From Methanoculleus frigidifontis (lineage in GTDB: Archaea; Halobacteriota; Methanomicrobia; Methanomicrobiales; Methanoculleaceae), in NCBI RefSeq assembly GCF_030464345.1, contig NZ_VCYH01000007.1:62001-126000 (forward strand): DNA of 64,000 nt, written 5' to 3'. Below the pieces are notes generated by a model that saw only the letters and a list, made by a program, of their open reading frames with translations, made no database searches and was not told the DNA's origin. This document shows, in pieces, positions 8,961 to 17,796 of this stretch. Within the stretch, counting starts at the first letter, position 1. Every line of letters starts with the position of its first letter. The translations under genes were made by a program, and so were the position numbers.

Positions 8961-9663
8961 GGAGCTGCCACCACAGGTGCAGAATCGCCGATCCCATCTC
9001 AAGGACATCTTTCGGCTTTACCGTCGTCCCCTCGCCCTGCCGCCAGCGGACCGGAAACTCGCTTATTCGGTATCCGTTTCGCTGTGCACGCACCAGCACC
9101 TCGGTGTCCCAGAACCAGTGGTTCGACTCGACCGACGGGAGCAGGGTGAGGAGGCGGGCGCGGTTGAATGCCTTGAACCCGCACTGGTGATCGTAGAGGT
9201 GGCTTTTGAGGATCGTCCGGACGAGCCGGTTGTATCCCCTGCTTGCGATCTCCCGGTCGCCGGTCCGGACGATGTTGCTCTCCGGAAGCAGACGGGAGCC
9301 GGTAGCGATATCGGCGCCGTCACGGATTGCCGCAATGAGCTCGGCGAGGTGCTGCATATCGGTGGCGAGGTCGACGTCGTAGTAGCAGACGATCGGCCCG
9401 TGCGCCCCGGCAAAGGCGCGGGCGAGTGCTTTCCCCCGTCCGAGCCGCTCGTCGCCGTGCATGAGCCTGACGCGCGGATCGCTCTCTGCACATTCCCTGA
9501 CGAACTCTGCACTTCCGTCGCTGCTGCCGTCTTCGGCGACGATCAGTTCGAACCTGCCCGGCGCGATCGCTTCCAGATGTTCGATCGACCGGGGAATGGC
9601 AATGGTGAGTGCCTCGCGGTCATTGTAGACGGGAAGGACGCTGCTGACTTCGATCTCGCTCAT
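8944..9663 (-). CDS. Family 2 glycosyltransferase (dolichyl-phosphate glycosyltransferase-like)
   Basis: A soluble GT-A fold enzyme of 239 residues without membrane segments. The donor-binding N-terminus (SSVLPVYND), the nucleotide-binding AEDGSSDGS and the metal-binding DVDLATD are visible, followed by GSRLLPES and the YDHQCGFKAF loop typical of dolichyl-phosphate hexose synthases. It likely loads a sugar from a nucleotide donor onto a polyprenyl phosphate. It overlaps the FAD-protein gene upstream by 4 nt and the flippase-like gene downstream by 17 nt. Confidence 0.92.
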   Translation of the reverse strand: MSEIEVSSVLPVYNDREALTIAIPRSIEHLEAIAPGRFELIVAEDGSSDGSAEFVRECAESDPRVRLMHGDERLGRGKALARAFAGAHGPIVCYYDVDLATDMQHLAELIAAIRDGADIATGSRLLPESNIVRTGDREIASRGYNRLVRTILKSHLYDHQCGFKAFNRARLLTLLPSVESNHWFWDTEVLVRAQRNGYRISEFPVRWRQGEGTTVKPKDVLEMGSAILHLWWQLHAEKN

Positions 9664-10889
9664 GATTCACGCTTCTCCATGCGCCTTGCGACCTCTTCGG
9701 CTGCTATCACCGACCCTTCCATGCTCCGTTCCGGGTAATTCGGAGGGCTGAACATGCCTGCCATGAAGAGTCCGTGCTGTTCATAAGCAGGGAGCCTGTC
9801 TGCAAATCCTGTCGTATAGATGGGGCCTGCGAACGGATCGACCGTCATCCGCGTCCAGCGGACTTCGCGCTCTTCGACACCGAATCGCCTGCAGAAATCC
9901 GTCAGCATCGTCTTTTCGAAGCCCCCGGGGAGGGTCCCGGTGAAGTAGGACGCAAGGTAGATGATGCAATCGCCATTGTACCACTCCTGCGGGGCGAAGT
10001 TTGCATGTGCGACCACGGCGCCGTATGGCGCAGGGTCTTTCATATTCAGCCAGTAAATACCTTTCGTAACATCCCGGTCGAGAGCAAGGGTTATACAGGC
10101 CGCACCCTGGTAGGGTACCGGTGCGATGGGCAGCCCTGCTATGCGTGCCGTCTCCTGCGGCGGTATGGTGGCGAGGACGCGGTCGTAGGGTATGCCGTTC
10201 ACGAGCCACCCCGACCCCTGCCGTTCGATAGTCCCGGCCGGTGTGCCGGTGGAGACCGTGCAGCCTTTCTGCCGTATCTCCTCCTCCAGGCGGTCGATGA
10301 GGAGCTGAAATCCGCCTTTGAGATAGCCGAGCCGCTCTCCCCCCGCTCCCCGGTCCGACCTGATGGCGATGCGGGAGATGAGCCAGGCCGCCGAGACCTC
10401 GTCGCGGTGGTCTCCGAACTTGCTCCGCAGGAGCGGTTCGAAGAAGGATGCATAGATCCCCTGACCGAGGTGTTCGAGGATGAACTCCCGGGCGGTGATC
10501 GAGTCGAGCGAGGCTGCATCGAAGCGTTTCGACCTGAGAGTGAGCCATGCGAGCCGTGCTTTGTCGAGCATGGAGAGATAGGGGTACTGCAGGATCTCTT
10601 TCGGGGTGGTCAGCGGGTAGATGGTGCCGTCGGCGTAGTAGCCGGTGGTTCCGGCCAGCCATTCGAGGCGATCGCCGATACCGAGGTCATCCAGGAGAGC
10701 CATGAGACGGGTATCGCCGGCAAAGCAGTGGTGGTAGTACTGTTCGATCCGGTAGCCGTTGATATCGTATGATGCCAGACAGCCGCCGAGGTCAGGTCTG
10801 CTTTCGAGGAGGTCGACCTCTGCGCTCCCGGCCAGTCTCCGTGCAGCCACGAGCCCGCATAATCCTCCGCCAATCACGCAAATCTTCAT
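9660..10889 (-). CDS. FAD-dependent NAD(P)-binding oxidoreductase (amine-oxidase/protoporphyrinogen-oxidase-like)
   Basis: A 409-residue flavoprotein. It begins with a Rossmann dinucleotide motif (VIGGGLCGLVAARRL) and the following DLLESRPDLGGC, where the acid binds the ribose of FAD. The C-terminal FAD motif is GLFMAGMFSPPNYPERSMEGSVIAAEEVA. Proteins of this kind sit in sugar and lipid modification clusters and resemble UDP-galactopyranose mutase and carotenoid desaturases; substrate unknown. First gene of the four-gene operon. AGGGTGAAAC stands directly before the ATG and a TTTTATAC TATA box lies further upstream. Confidence 0.88.
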   Translation of the reverse strand: MKICVIGGGLCGLVAARRLAGSAEVDLLESRPDLGGCLASYDINGYRIEQYYHHCFAGDTRLMALLDDLGIGDRLEWLAGTTGYYADGTIYPLTTPKEILQYPYLSMLDKARLAWLTLRSKRFDAASLDSITAREFILEHLGQGIYASFFEPLLRSKFGDHRDEVSAAWLISRIAIRSDRGAGGERLGYLKGGFQLLIDRLEEEIRQKGCTVSTGTPAGTIERQGSGWLVNGIPYDRVLATIPPQETARIAGLPIAPVPYQGAACITLALDRDVTKGIYWLNMKDPAPYGAVVAHANFAPQEWYNGDCIIYLASYFTGTLPGGFEKTMLTDFCRRFGVEEREVRWTRMTVDPFAGPIYTTGFADRLPAYEQHGLFMAGMFSPPNYPERSMEGSVIAAEEVARRMEKRES

Positions 10890-10949
10890 GTTTCACCCTG
10901 GATGTATAAAACCATGAGAAGGTTTTTGAGGTATATAATATAAAACGTC

Positions 10950-10960
10950 TTTATACATAA
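10950..10960 (+). promoter_or_regulatory. TATA box of the cetZ operon
   Basis: The sequence TTTATACATAA lies in an AT-rich divergent region between the FAD-protein gene and cetZ. The predicted start near 10981 leaves a leader of about 23 nt that contains the AGAGGGTG ribosome binding site of cetZ. Confidence 0.55.
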
Positions 10961-11003
10961 ACGTCAATATTACCTGTTAGCCGAATAGAGGGTGTGTAAC
11001 CAG

Positions 11004-12170
11004 ATGAGGGTCTTTTTCATAGGATTCGGTCAGGCCGGTGGCAAAATTGTCGATATGTTCATGGAACAGGACAAAAAGATGCCTACCCAGAGTTTCCGGG
11101 GAATCGCCGTAAATACGGCGCGGACTGACCTGATGGGTATTAAGAACATCGAGATGAAGGATCGTCTCCTGATCGGGCAGACCGTGGTGAAAGGGCACGG
11201 CGTCGGCACCGACAACGTCACCGGTGCCAGAGTGACGGCCGACGAGATCGACAGCATCATCAACGCAATCGACTCCCGGGGCACGCACGATGTCGATGCG
11301 TTCGTCATCGTTGCGGGTCTTGGCGGAGGTACCGGCTCCGGGGGATCGCCGGTGCTTGCCCGGCACCTCAAGCGGATCTACCGCGAGCCGGTCTATGCTA
11401 TCGGCATCCTGCCGGCGCCTGAAGAGGGGCGGTTGTACTCGTATAACGCCGCGAGGAGCCTCAGCACCCTTGTGAACGAATCGGATAATACGTTCATCTT
11501 CGACAACAGTGCCTGGAAGAACGAGGGCGAAAGTGTCAAGGATGCATATGCCCGCGTGAACGACGAGATCGTGCGCCGGTTCGGGGTACTCTTCCGCGCA
11601 GGCGAGGTCGGCGTGGCCGGGGTCGGTGAGATGGTCGTTGATTCGAGCGAGATTATCAATACCCTGCGCGGCGGCGGCATCAGCAGCATCGGGTATGCCA
11701 TCAGTGAGCGGATCAATCCGCGTGTCAAGCAGAAGCAGGGCTTCCTCGGCGGTTTCATGAAGAAGAAGGAGAAGTCCGAAGAGCTTTTAACCGGCGAGGA
11801 TAAGTCTGCCAAGATCATCGCGCTCGTGCGGCGTGCCATGCTCGGACGCCTCACGCTGCCGTGCGACTACTCGTCTGCGGAGCGGGCGCTGGTGCTTCTG
11901 GCAGGCCCTCCCCAGGAGATGGATAGGAAAGGCGTTGAGAAGTCGAAGAGCTGGGTCGAGGAGAACATCGCCGGTGTTGAGGTACGCGGCGGCGACTACC
12001 CGGTAGCGAGCGACTACATTGCAGCGGTGGTCGTCCTTGCGACCATCGAAAACGCCCCGAGGATCAGCGAGCTTCTGGAGATAGCAAAGGCAACCAAAGA
12101 GGATGTGATTCGAGCGAAGGATAAGCGCTCGTCTATGTTTGACGAAGGTATCGAACCGTTATTCGAATGA
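11004..12170 (+). CDS. cetZ: CetZ-type tubulin/FtsZ superfamily GTPase
   Basis: Cytoskeletal GTPase of 388 residues. The N-terminus (MRVFFIGFGQAGGKI) is the nucleotide-binding loop, and the tubulin signature GLGGGTGSG lies at residues 105-113. The sequence fits the CetZ branch of euryarchaea, which shapes cells in haloarchaea, more than bacterial-type FtsZ. An insert of charged residues (GGFMKKKEKSEEL) occurs in the C-terminal half. ATG 11004 was preferred over GTG 10992 because AGAGGGTG is correctly spaced for it. The next gene starts 10 nt after the stop and codes for a secreted coiled-coil protein, so the pair is an operon. Confidence 0.88.
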   Translation: MRVFFIGFGQAGGKIVDMFMEQDKKMPTQSFRGIAVNTARTDLMGIKNIEMKDRLLIGQTVVKGHGVGTDNVTGARVTADEIDSIINAIDSRGTHDVDAFVIVAGLGGGTGSGGSPVLARHLKRIYREPVYAIGILPAPEEGRLYSYNAARSLSTLVNESDNTFIFDNSAWKNEGESVKDAYARVNDEIVRRFGVLFRAGEVGVAGVGEMVVDSSEIINTLRGGGISSIGYAISERINPRVKQKQGFLGGFMKKKEKSEELLTGEDKSAKIIALVRRAMLGRLTLPCDYSSAERALVLLAGPPQEMDRKGVEKSKSWVEENIAGVEVRGGDYPVASDYIAAVVVLATIENAPRISELLEIAKATKEDVIRAKDKRSSMFDEGIEPLFE

Positions 12171-12180
12171 GGTGACGCGT

Positions 12181-13278
12181 GTGAGAGGACTACATAGAGC
12201 AATTATTCTCCTGCTGGCACTCGTCTGTGTCGCGCAGGCAGCATCGGCATTTACTATCAAGACGGAGACGATCACCCCCGCCAGCGGTCCACTGGAGCCG
12301 GGGCAGCAGGTGACGGCCCACTACACGATCGACTATGCAATGCTTACCACTACGGGAAGCAATAGTGGTGACGATGAGGAATTTGTTTTCCACACCGAAC
12401 TCCAGAATCCGGTCTGGAAGTTCACCATCTACCGTGACGGTGTCGCGATAACCTCGTTCACGCGGGGCGGCTTCGCCCCGAAGGTGACGGAGTTCGAGCT
12501 CGATTACGGGGGTAATGCCGAACTTGACCTCCAGTTCAGTGGAACCGTGCCGTCGACGACCACCGGCACGGTGGAGGTTATCAAGATTGAACATGTCAGG
12601 AGCAGCAACGTAGAGGATACGCACGTCGTTACCCGTGACGTCGTCAGCCAGGCGGATGTTCAGAACCAGCTCACGCTCCGTGAGAACCAGCTCGCTGACC
12701 TGAAGGCAAATATCGATCAGAGGGCTGCCGACGGCGTCGACGTCTCTGCCGCCCAGGCGAAGTACACCGAAGCGGCTCAGGCCATCGACAGCGCCAAGGT
12801 AGCAGGCGCAGCGCAGGCCGCAACGCTTCTTGCCACCGCCAAGACCAATATGGACGAAGCCACGACCCTGCTCGACAAGGCCTGGGCGGAGAAGGATGTC
12901 GGCGATGCTGCAGCAGTGATCAGCCAGGTGGACGAACTGATCACCTACTTCAAGGATAACCGCTCGATGGGCAGTGACGCGAGGGTCGTTGCCATCATCA
13001 CCCAGCGGGAGAGCGCCGTGCAGTATTATACCACCGCCTCGGACGAACTCGGAAAGGCGAACTATGCTGCTGCCAGGACAAAGGCAGTCGATGCAGAGAA
13101 TAAAGCAACCGAAGCGTACAACGACGCTACTGCCCTGCAGAAAGAGATCGGCGAAGGGTTTTCATTCAACTTCGGGAGCAGTCTCCTCTACATCGGTGCC
13201 GGCATCGTCCTGGTACTGATCGTCGTGGGCGCTGTTTTCGTCTATCGCAAACGCGGAAAGTGGGACGAACTCGGATAA
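12181..13278 (+). CDS. Secreted, C-terminally membrane-anchored coiled-coil protein
   Basis: A 365-residue protein. GTG 12181 is preceded by GAGGTGA at 5 nt, and the resulting N-terminus is a clean signal peptide (RGLHRAIILLLALVCVAQAASA). Residues about 25-160 form a beta-rich domain. Residues about 165-320 are Ala/Gln/Lys-rich and helical, probably coiled coil. One membrane helix (LLYIGAGIVLVLIVVGAVFVY) and a short basic tail end the protein. It should sit outside the cell with the helix as anchor. No family recognised. The tight coupling to cetZ suggests a link between cytoskeleton and envelope. Confidence 0.85.
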   Translation: MRGLHRAIILLLALVCVAQAASAFTIKTETITPASGPLEPGQQVTAHYTIDYAMLTTTGSNSGDDEEFVFHTELQNPVWKFTIYRDGVAITSFTRGGFAPKVTEFELDYGGNAELDLQFSGTVPSTTTGTVEVIKIEHVRSSNVEDTHVVTRDVVSQADVQNQLTLRENQLADLKANIDQRAADGVDVSAAQAKYTEAAQAIDSAKVAGAAQAATLLATAKTNMDEATTLLDKAWAEKDVGDAAAVISQVDELITYFKDNRSMGSDARVVAIITQRESAVQYYTTASDELGKANYAAARTKAVDAENKATEAYNDATALQKEIGEGFSFNFGSSLLYIGAGIVLVLIVVGAVFVYRKRGKWDELG

Positions 13279-13288
13279 ATACGAAGAC

Positions 13289-13305
13289 TCCCTCTATTCT
13301 TTTCT
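13289..13305 (+). terminator. Pyrimidine-rich terminator after the cetZ operon
   Basis: A T-rich tract (CTCCCTCTATTCTTTTC) begins about 10 nt after the stop codon. Oligo-T tracts are the usual archaeal intrinsic termination signal. Confidence 0.45.
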
Positions 13306-13886
13306 GAAATCTTTCCCGCGATCTGCACGGGGCGGCGATCGCGGTACTGCTCCGGGAAACATCCGGTCATCCTCGTGCAGGTGATCGCATGGGTTGTGTG
13401 CGTCCCCCTCCACGAAGGTTCTCGTATCGGTCTGGGATCCGAAACTGTCGGAGCAGATCCTGTCACCGTCCAGAGACGCAGGCATGGTACACCGGAACCA
13501 GAAAAACCGGAGCAACGATCGCCATCGGTCGAGCCGCTACCCTGCATTGCTTCAGTTCTGCTGAATCCGCTCTCATCTCCGGAGACCTCCTCCTCCGCCG
13601 ATATGATGCGATTCTTCCGGCCGGCCGGCAGCATGGCTTTGTTCTGCTCCCTTCCCCAATAACGGCAACGGAAAAACCTCGTGGTGTTCCTCACGAGACC
13701 GTCTCCACAGTCCGTTCTCATCCCGGTGATACGTGCCGGCAACCCTCTTCGTGCATTGCGCTCTTCTAGAGCAGATCCCACAAGTATTCGTGGATGGGAC
13801 GATCGATCTGGATCGGCGCATTCCTCTCGGGTATATCAGGAAAAAGGAGGTGCATCAGAGGCAGAACCTGCAAGCACGGAGACCCC

Positions 13887-14200
13887 CGGGGGTATCGCGT
13901 GGGGGGGAGGATGCGGGAGGGGGCAAGCCCCATATACGCTACCGTACCCTATGGGTGCACCGAAATTCCTGTTGCTATCGGCGGGGTCCAGGCACGTGAT
14001 GAGATCCCATTTATTGCTCCGGATGGCCGCAATCCGGGGTATTCGGGGCACGGCTTTCCCCTGGGTATCGTCATGACTGCCCCCGCCCCGTGAGGGGCAG
14101 GGTTGATGAGGTCTGTGGATCTTCGCGGGAGACAGGGGGGGAGACCCCCACCCCGGGGGCGATAGTCGCCACGGTCCACGGCACGGGGAGACGCCCGGGA
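13887..14200 (+). repeat. Dispersed mosaic repeat, copy 1
   Basis: This stretch is clearly related, in inverted orientation, to 50289-50504. Shared blocks include TTCCTGTTGCTATCGGCGGG, CGCAATCCGGGGTATTCGGG, ATGACTGCCCC and CACGGTCCACGGCA. Copy 1 contains about 66 bp (near 14085-14148) that copy 2 lacks. This segment is highly structured: GCCCC-GTGA-GGGGC at 14085-14098 is a GNRA-type hairpin, and GGGGG-AGA-CCCCC follows near 14137-14149. One frame of the shared part would read IPVAIGGVQA..DE, so an old coding remnant cannot be excluded. Confidence 0.75.
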
Positions 14201-14301
14201 AAAAGGTCGTCCCCGGGCCAAGCCTCATCAGGGGAAAAACGCTTGGATCCCCTTACTTAAGGTTAGCGCTAATGGGGACAAGCCCCCTCCTGCCAGAGAG
14301 T

Positions 14302-14320
14302 ATTGGGATAATCTCCCAAT
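14302..14320. other. Inverted repeat/hairpin
   Basis: ATTGGGA-TAATC-TCCCAAT, a perfect 7-bp stem with a 5-nt loop in the non-coding region. It lies 80 nt beyond the end of the Agl23-like gene and may be a transcript 3' structure. Confidence 0.45.
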
Positions 14321-14381
14321 CAGAATGCCGCGAGAGGGGAGTCTTTGAGAAGACACCGCGGATGGCTATCCGAGCAGAACC

Positions 14382-14389
14382 AAAAAAAA
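14382..14389 (-). terminator. Oligo-T terminator of the Agl23-like gene
   Basis: Eight T residues on the minus strand, 14 nt after the stop codon of the gene ending at 14404. This is a simple archaeal-type termination signal. Confidence 0.55.
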
Positions 14390-14403
14390 GTGAGTGCGAG
14401 TGA

Positions 14404-16008
14404 TCAGCCTGCAGCGTTCTCTGCAAGCCCGGGTTTTGTGAAGATCTCGAAGTTCATGCTCCCGAGTTTCCCGGTGCGGGTGACGTAGTACTCGGCCAGT
14501 CTGTCCTGGTTGTCATAGTACGAGAACCAGTAGTTGATCTTGTACGGTGTCTTCTCGTATCCGGTGAGTGCAGGATAGGTGTCCTGATCGTAGGTTATCA
14601 CCATATCGAAGTTCTGTGAATAGATGGAGCCCTCGTCGATCTTGCCGCCGTAGTACTGGAGTTTCTGCGACGCATTCCCGCGGTAGTACCAGGGGAGCGG
14701 CCAGTAGTTCTCTGACGCGATGGCGACCCTGTCGGAGGCGTCGATCAGTGCCATCACCGTGCGGAGGTCTTCGGAGTTCTGCACCTGCACGATCGGTTCG
14801 TTGATGTCGGCGGGTGTGAACGCGACGTGCCAGGTCATGGTGATGAGGAAGACGCTCAGTGCGACGGCGACGATCGCTTTCCTCGTCGTCATCCGGTAGA
14901 CGGCCACAAAGATCAGGGGGAGCAGCTGGTGCAGGATCAGCCACGGCACCTTCTCGCCGATATAGGCGTAGGCAGCGAGGGAGAGCACCAGCCAGTAGAC
15001 GGAGAAGCGCATGAACTCGTCCTGCCGGTCGATGATGCGGGTGCCCGCCACTGCATCCAGGCTCTGGAGCTCTGGCCTTTCCGGGCGTCCGAGGCGCCGC
15101 CTGAGGCTCTGCACCAACCTGGCGGCGCGTCCGTCGCCTCCCAGAAATTGAACCGTGCCGAAGACCGCAAGAATAAAGATCGGCACCTCGTACAGGAGGA
15201 AGAGGATGATGTACATGAACGGCGGGCCGCCGAGCCGTTCCTGCTGGTGCATCGCGGTCCAGTGTTCGATGGCCCGGAGCCATCCGTCCGCGAGCACATC
15301 CGGGTGCGCTCCGAAGGAGGAGTAGAGGGCAGCCATAATGCCCACGGTGACGAGGCCGCCGAGGAGCAGATCGGTCTTCCACTTCCCCGGAAGTTCAAGC
15401 CGTCTGGTCGCGATCAGGTACAGGAGATACGACCCGAAGATCACGACGACGATCGGCATGTTCTCCTTGCTCGACATCCCGAGGCCTACCGCTGCGCCTG
15501 CAATGAGTGCGTACTTCGTCTCCCTCCGCTCAAAGTAGTAGAGGAGCGCGACGAGGAGCACCATCGTGAAGAATACGATGAATATGTCGTTTCTGAGGAA
15601 CCGCGAGAAGTAGACCATATCCGGGGATACGGCGATGAAGAGCGCTGCTATGAGTGTCTGCTTCGTATCGAGGTACCCGAGTCTGTAGATCGGGTAGAGG
15701 AGCGGGATGAGCAGGAGCCCGAGGAGCGATGGGATGATCCGCCCGACGAGATCGGCGTCGCCGAGGAAGGAGAACATACCTGCTGTCGTATAGTAGAGCA
15801 GCGGCCCGTGGTACATGGGGTCATACGTGTACACCCCTTCGGTCAGCAGGCGATACGAAAACCACGCGTGAATAGCCTCATCGTGATGAAAGAGTTTTAA
15901 ATCCAGCTGGTAGAACCGCAGGAACAGGGCAACCAGAAAAATCAGGAAAAAAAGTCTCTCGTATGAGAGCTGTCCACGGATCCTGTCGTAGAATCCAGCG
16001 GCCGTCAC
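14404..16008 (-). CDS. Agl23-like flippase-associated membrane protein (TIGR03663 family)
   Basis: A 534-residue polytopic membrane protein of the GT-C/dolichyl-mannosyltransferase type. The first extracytoplasmic loop has the acidic motif LFHHDEAIHAWFSYRLL expected at the active site of such enzymes, followed by YDPMYHGPLLYY. About ten to twelve helices follow, then a C-terminal soluble domain of about 130 residues. Proteins of this family are annotated as flippase activity-associated Agl23 and linked to protein N-glycosylation. The product starts just downstream of the S10 gene (12-nt gap) on the same strand, so it may share that transcript. Confidence 0.88.
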   Translation of the reverse strand: MTAAGFYDRIRGQLSYERLFFLIFLVALFLRFYQLDLKLFHHDEAIHAWFSYRLLTEGVYTYDPMYHGPLLYYTTAGMFSFLGDADLVGRIIPSLLGLLLIPLLYPIYRLGYLDTKQTLIAALFIAVSPDMVYFSRFLRNDIFIVFFTMVLLVALLYYFERRETKYALIAGAAVGLGMSSKENMPIVVVIFGSYLLYLIATRRLELPGKWKTDLLLGGLVTVGIMAALYSSFGAHPDVLADGWLRAIEHWTAMHQQERLGGPPFMYIILFLLYEVPIFILAVFGTVQFLGGDGRAARLVQSLRRRLGRPERPELQSLDAVAGTRIIDRQDEFMRFSVYWLVLSLAAYAYIGEKVPWLILHQLLPLIFVAVYRMTTRKAIVAVALSVFLITMTWHVAFTPADINEPIVQVQNSEDLRTVMALIDASDRVAIASENYWPLPWYYRGNASQKLQYYGGKIDEGSIYSQNFDMVITYDQDTYPALTGYEKTPYKINYWFSYYDNQDRLAEYYVTRTGKLGSMNFEIFTKPGLAENAAG

Positions 16009-16020
16009 GCCGCTCTCACC

Positions 16021-16329
16021 TCAGCTTTCCAGGACGATCTCAATGCCGATGTCCTTGGGCACCTGAATCCGCATCAGCTGCCGGAGGGCGCGTTCATCAG
16101 CATCGATATCGATGAGTCTCTTGTGTACGCGCATCTGCCACCGATCCCAGGTGGCGGTGCCTTCGCCGTCGGGGCTCTTGCGGATGGGTACAACCAGTCG
16201 CTTCGTCGGCAGCGGGATTGGGCCTGCCAGATTGACGCCTGTGCGCTCTGCAATCTCTTTGATCCGATTGCATACCATCTCAATCTTCTCAAAGTCCGTT
16301 CCGGAAAGACGTATTCTGGCCTTTTGCAT
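16021..16329 (-). CDS. rps10: Ribosomal protein S10 (uS10)
   Basis: 30S subunit protein of 102 residues. Family motifs are [10 protein letters not shown] at the N-terminus, [22 protein letters not shown] in the middle and [24 protein letters not shown] 16329 has GGTGG at a 5-nt spacing; GTG 16338 and TTG 16341 are in frame but less likely. It follows EF-1A by 30 nt, the order known from many archaea. Confidence 0.96.
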   Translation of the reverse strand: MQKARIRLSGTDFEKIEMVCNRIKEIAERTGVNLAGPIPLPTKRLVVPIRKSPDGEGTATWDRWQMRVHKRLIDIDADERALRQLMRIQVPKDIGIEIVLES

Positions 16330-16359
16330 GATGTCCACCAAAAATATTGAGAGATTGGG

Positions 16360-17637
16360 TTATCTCATCTGCTTGGGGGTGATATCCATGCACATGCCTG
16401 CGGCGATCGTGGAGCCCATATCACGGACTGCAAACCGTCCGAGCTGGGGGATCTCCTTGACCTTCTCGATGACCAGGGGCCGGGTCGGCTTGATCTTGAC
16501 GATTGCCGCATCGCCGGTCTTGAGGAAGGTGGGGTTCTCCTCCTTGACCTGACCGGTGCGTGGGTCGAGCTTCTTGACGAGCTCGATGAAGGTGCAGGCG
16601 ATCTGTGCGGTGTGGCAGTGGAAGACCGGGGTGTAGCCGACGGTCAGTGCGCTCGGGTGGTGGAGCACCACAATCTGAGCGGTGAACTCGTCTGCTACGG
16701 TCGGGGGCACGTCGGCCGGGCCGCAGACATCGCCGCGGCGGATGTCGCCCTTGCCGATACCACGGACGTTGAAACCGACGTTGTCGCCGGGGAGTGCCTC
16801 GGGCTGCTCCTCGTGGTGCATCTCGATGGTCTTGACCTCACCCTCCTTGTTTGCGGGCATGAAGTTGACCTTCATGCCCTTCTTCATGATACCGGTCTCG
16901 ATACGGCCGACGGGCACGGTTCCGATACCGGAGATGGAGTAGACATCCTGGATGGGGAGACGCAGGGGGAGGTTGGTGGGCTTCTCAGGCTCGGTGAGCG
17001 CGTTGAGTGCCTCAAGGATCGTGACACCCTTGTACCAGGGGGTGTTCTCGCTCTTCTTGGAGATGTTGTCGCCCTGGAACGCGCTCATCGGGATGAAGGG
17101 GACGTTTGCCGGGTTGTATCCTACCATCTTGATGAGCTGAGTAAGCTGCTCCTTGACTTCGTTGTAGCGCTTCTCGTCGTATTTGGCGGCGTCCATCTTG
17201 TTGATGCCTATGATCAGCTGGGTGATGCCGAGCGTACGTGCCAGGAAGACGTGCTCCTTGGTCTGCTCCATCACGCCGTCGGGTGCGGCGACGACGAGCA
17301 GTGCGGCGTCTGCCTGGGATGCTCCGGTGATCATGTTCTTGACGAAGTCACGGTGTCCGGGGCAGTCCACGATGGTGAAGTAGTACTTGTCGGTGTCGAA
17401 CCTCTTGTGGGCGATATCGATGGTGATACCACGCTCACGCTCCTCCTTGAGGTTGTCCATGACCCATGCAAACTCGAAGGAGCCCTTACCCTTGGACTCA
17501 GCCTCTTTCCGGTAGTTCTCAATGATGTGGGGCGGTACCGCTCCCGTCTCAAACAGCAGCCGACCGACGCTCGTCGACTTTCCATGGTCAATGTGGCCAA
17601 TAACTGCCAGGTTAATGTGCGGCTTCTCAGTTGCCAT
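16360..17637 (-). CDS. tuf: Translation elongation factor EF-1 alpha
   Basis: GTPase delivering aminoacyl-tRNA to the ribosome; 425 residues. The G1 loop GHIDHGKS, effector region [12 protein letters not shown]3 DCPGH and G4 NKMD are all present, followed by two beta-barrel domains. The frame extends 34 residues upstream, but a GGAGGATACATT ribosome binding site fixes the ATG at 17637. It is transcribed with rps10. Confidence 0.97.
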   Translation of the reverse strand: MATEKPHINLAVIGHIDHGKSTSVGRLLFETGAVPPHIIENYRKEAESKGKGSFEFAWVMDNLKEERERGITIDIAHKRFDTDKYYFTIVDCPGHRDFVKNMITGASQADAALLVVAAPDGVMEQTKEHVFLARTLGITQLIIGINKMDAAKYDEKRYNEVKEQLTQLIKMVGYNPANVPFIPMSAFQGDNISKKSENTPWYKGVTILEALNALTEPEKPTNLPLRLPIQDVYSISGIGTVPVGRIETGIMKKGMKVNFMPANKEGEVKTIEMHHEEQPEALPGDNVGFNVRGIGKGDIRRGDVCGPADVPPTVADEFTAQIVVLHHPSALTVGYTPVFHCHTAQIACTFIELVKKLDPRTGQVKEENPTFLKTGDAAIVKIKPTRPLVIEKVKEIPQLGRFAVRDMGSTIAAGMCMDITPKQMR

Positions 17638-17796
17638 AATGTATCCTCCACTCAAGATAGGTCTGTCAGCTCGAACAGCCTGCTTAATCGAGTATCTTAT
17701 ACGTAGGACGTTCTGGATATAAAGCATTTCCATCAGCACAACGGGGGTGCAATTTCAAAAAAGTCTGTATAATCGACAGAATCTTATTCTTCCGAG

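Larger units (their letters stand above)
13279..14403. other. 1.1-kb non-coding region
   Basis: No convincing gene. Short frames are rich in Arg, Ser, Gly and Pro and lack ribosome binding sites. The right half holds copy 1 of a dispersed repeat (13887-14200), a 7-bp hairpin (14302-14320) and a T-run for the minus-strand gene. The left part (13310-13880) shows nothing I can name. Confidence 0.6.

Noticed and set aside
13242-13781. 179-codon minus-strand frame after the cetZ operon
   Set aside because: No ribosome binding site, no recognisable domain, and coding-like character absent; it also overlaps the end of a well-supported gene.
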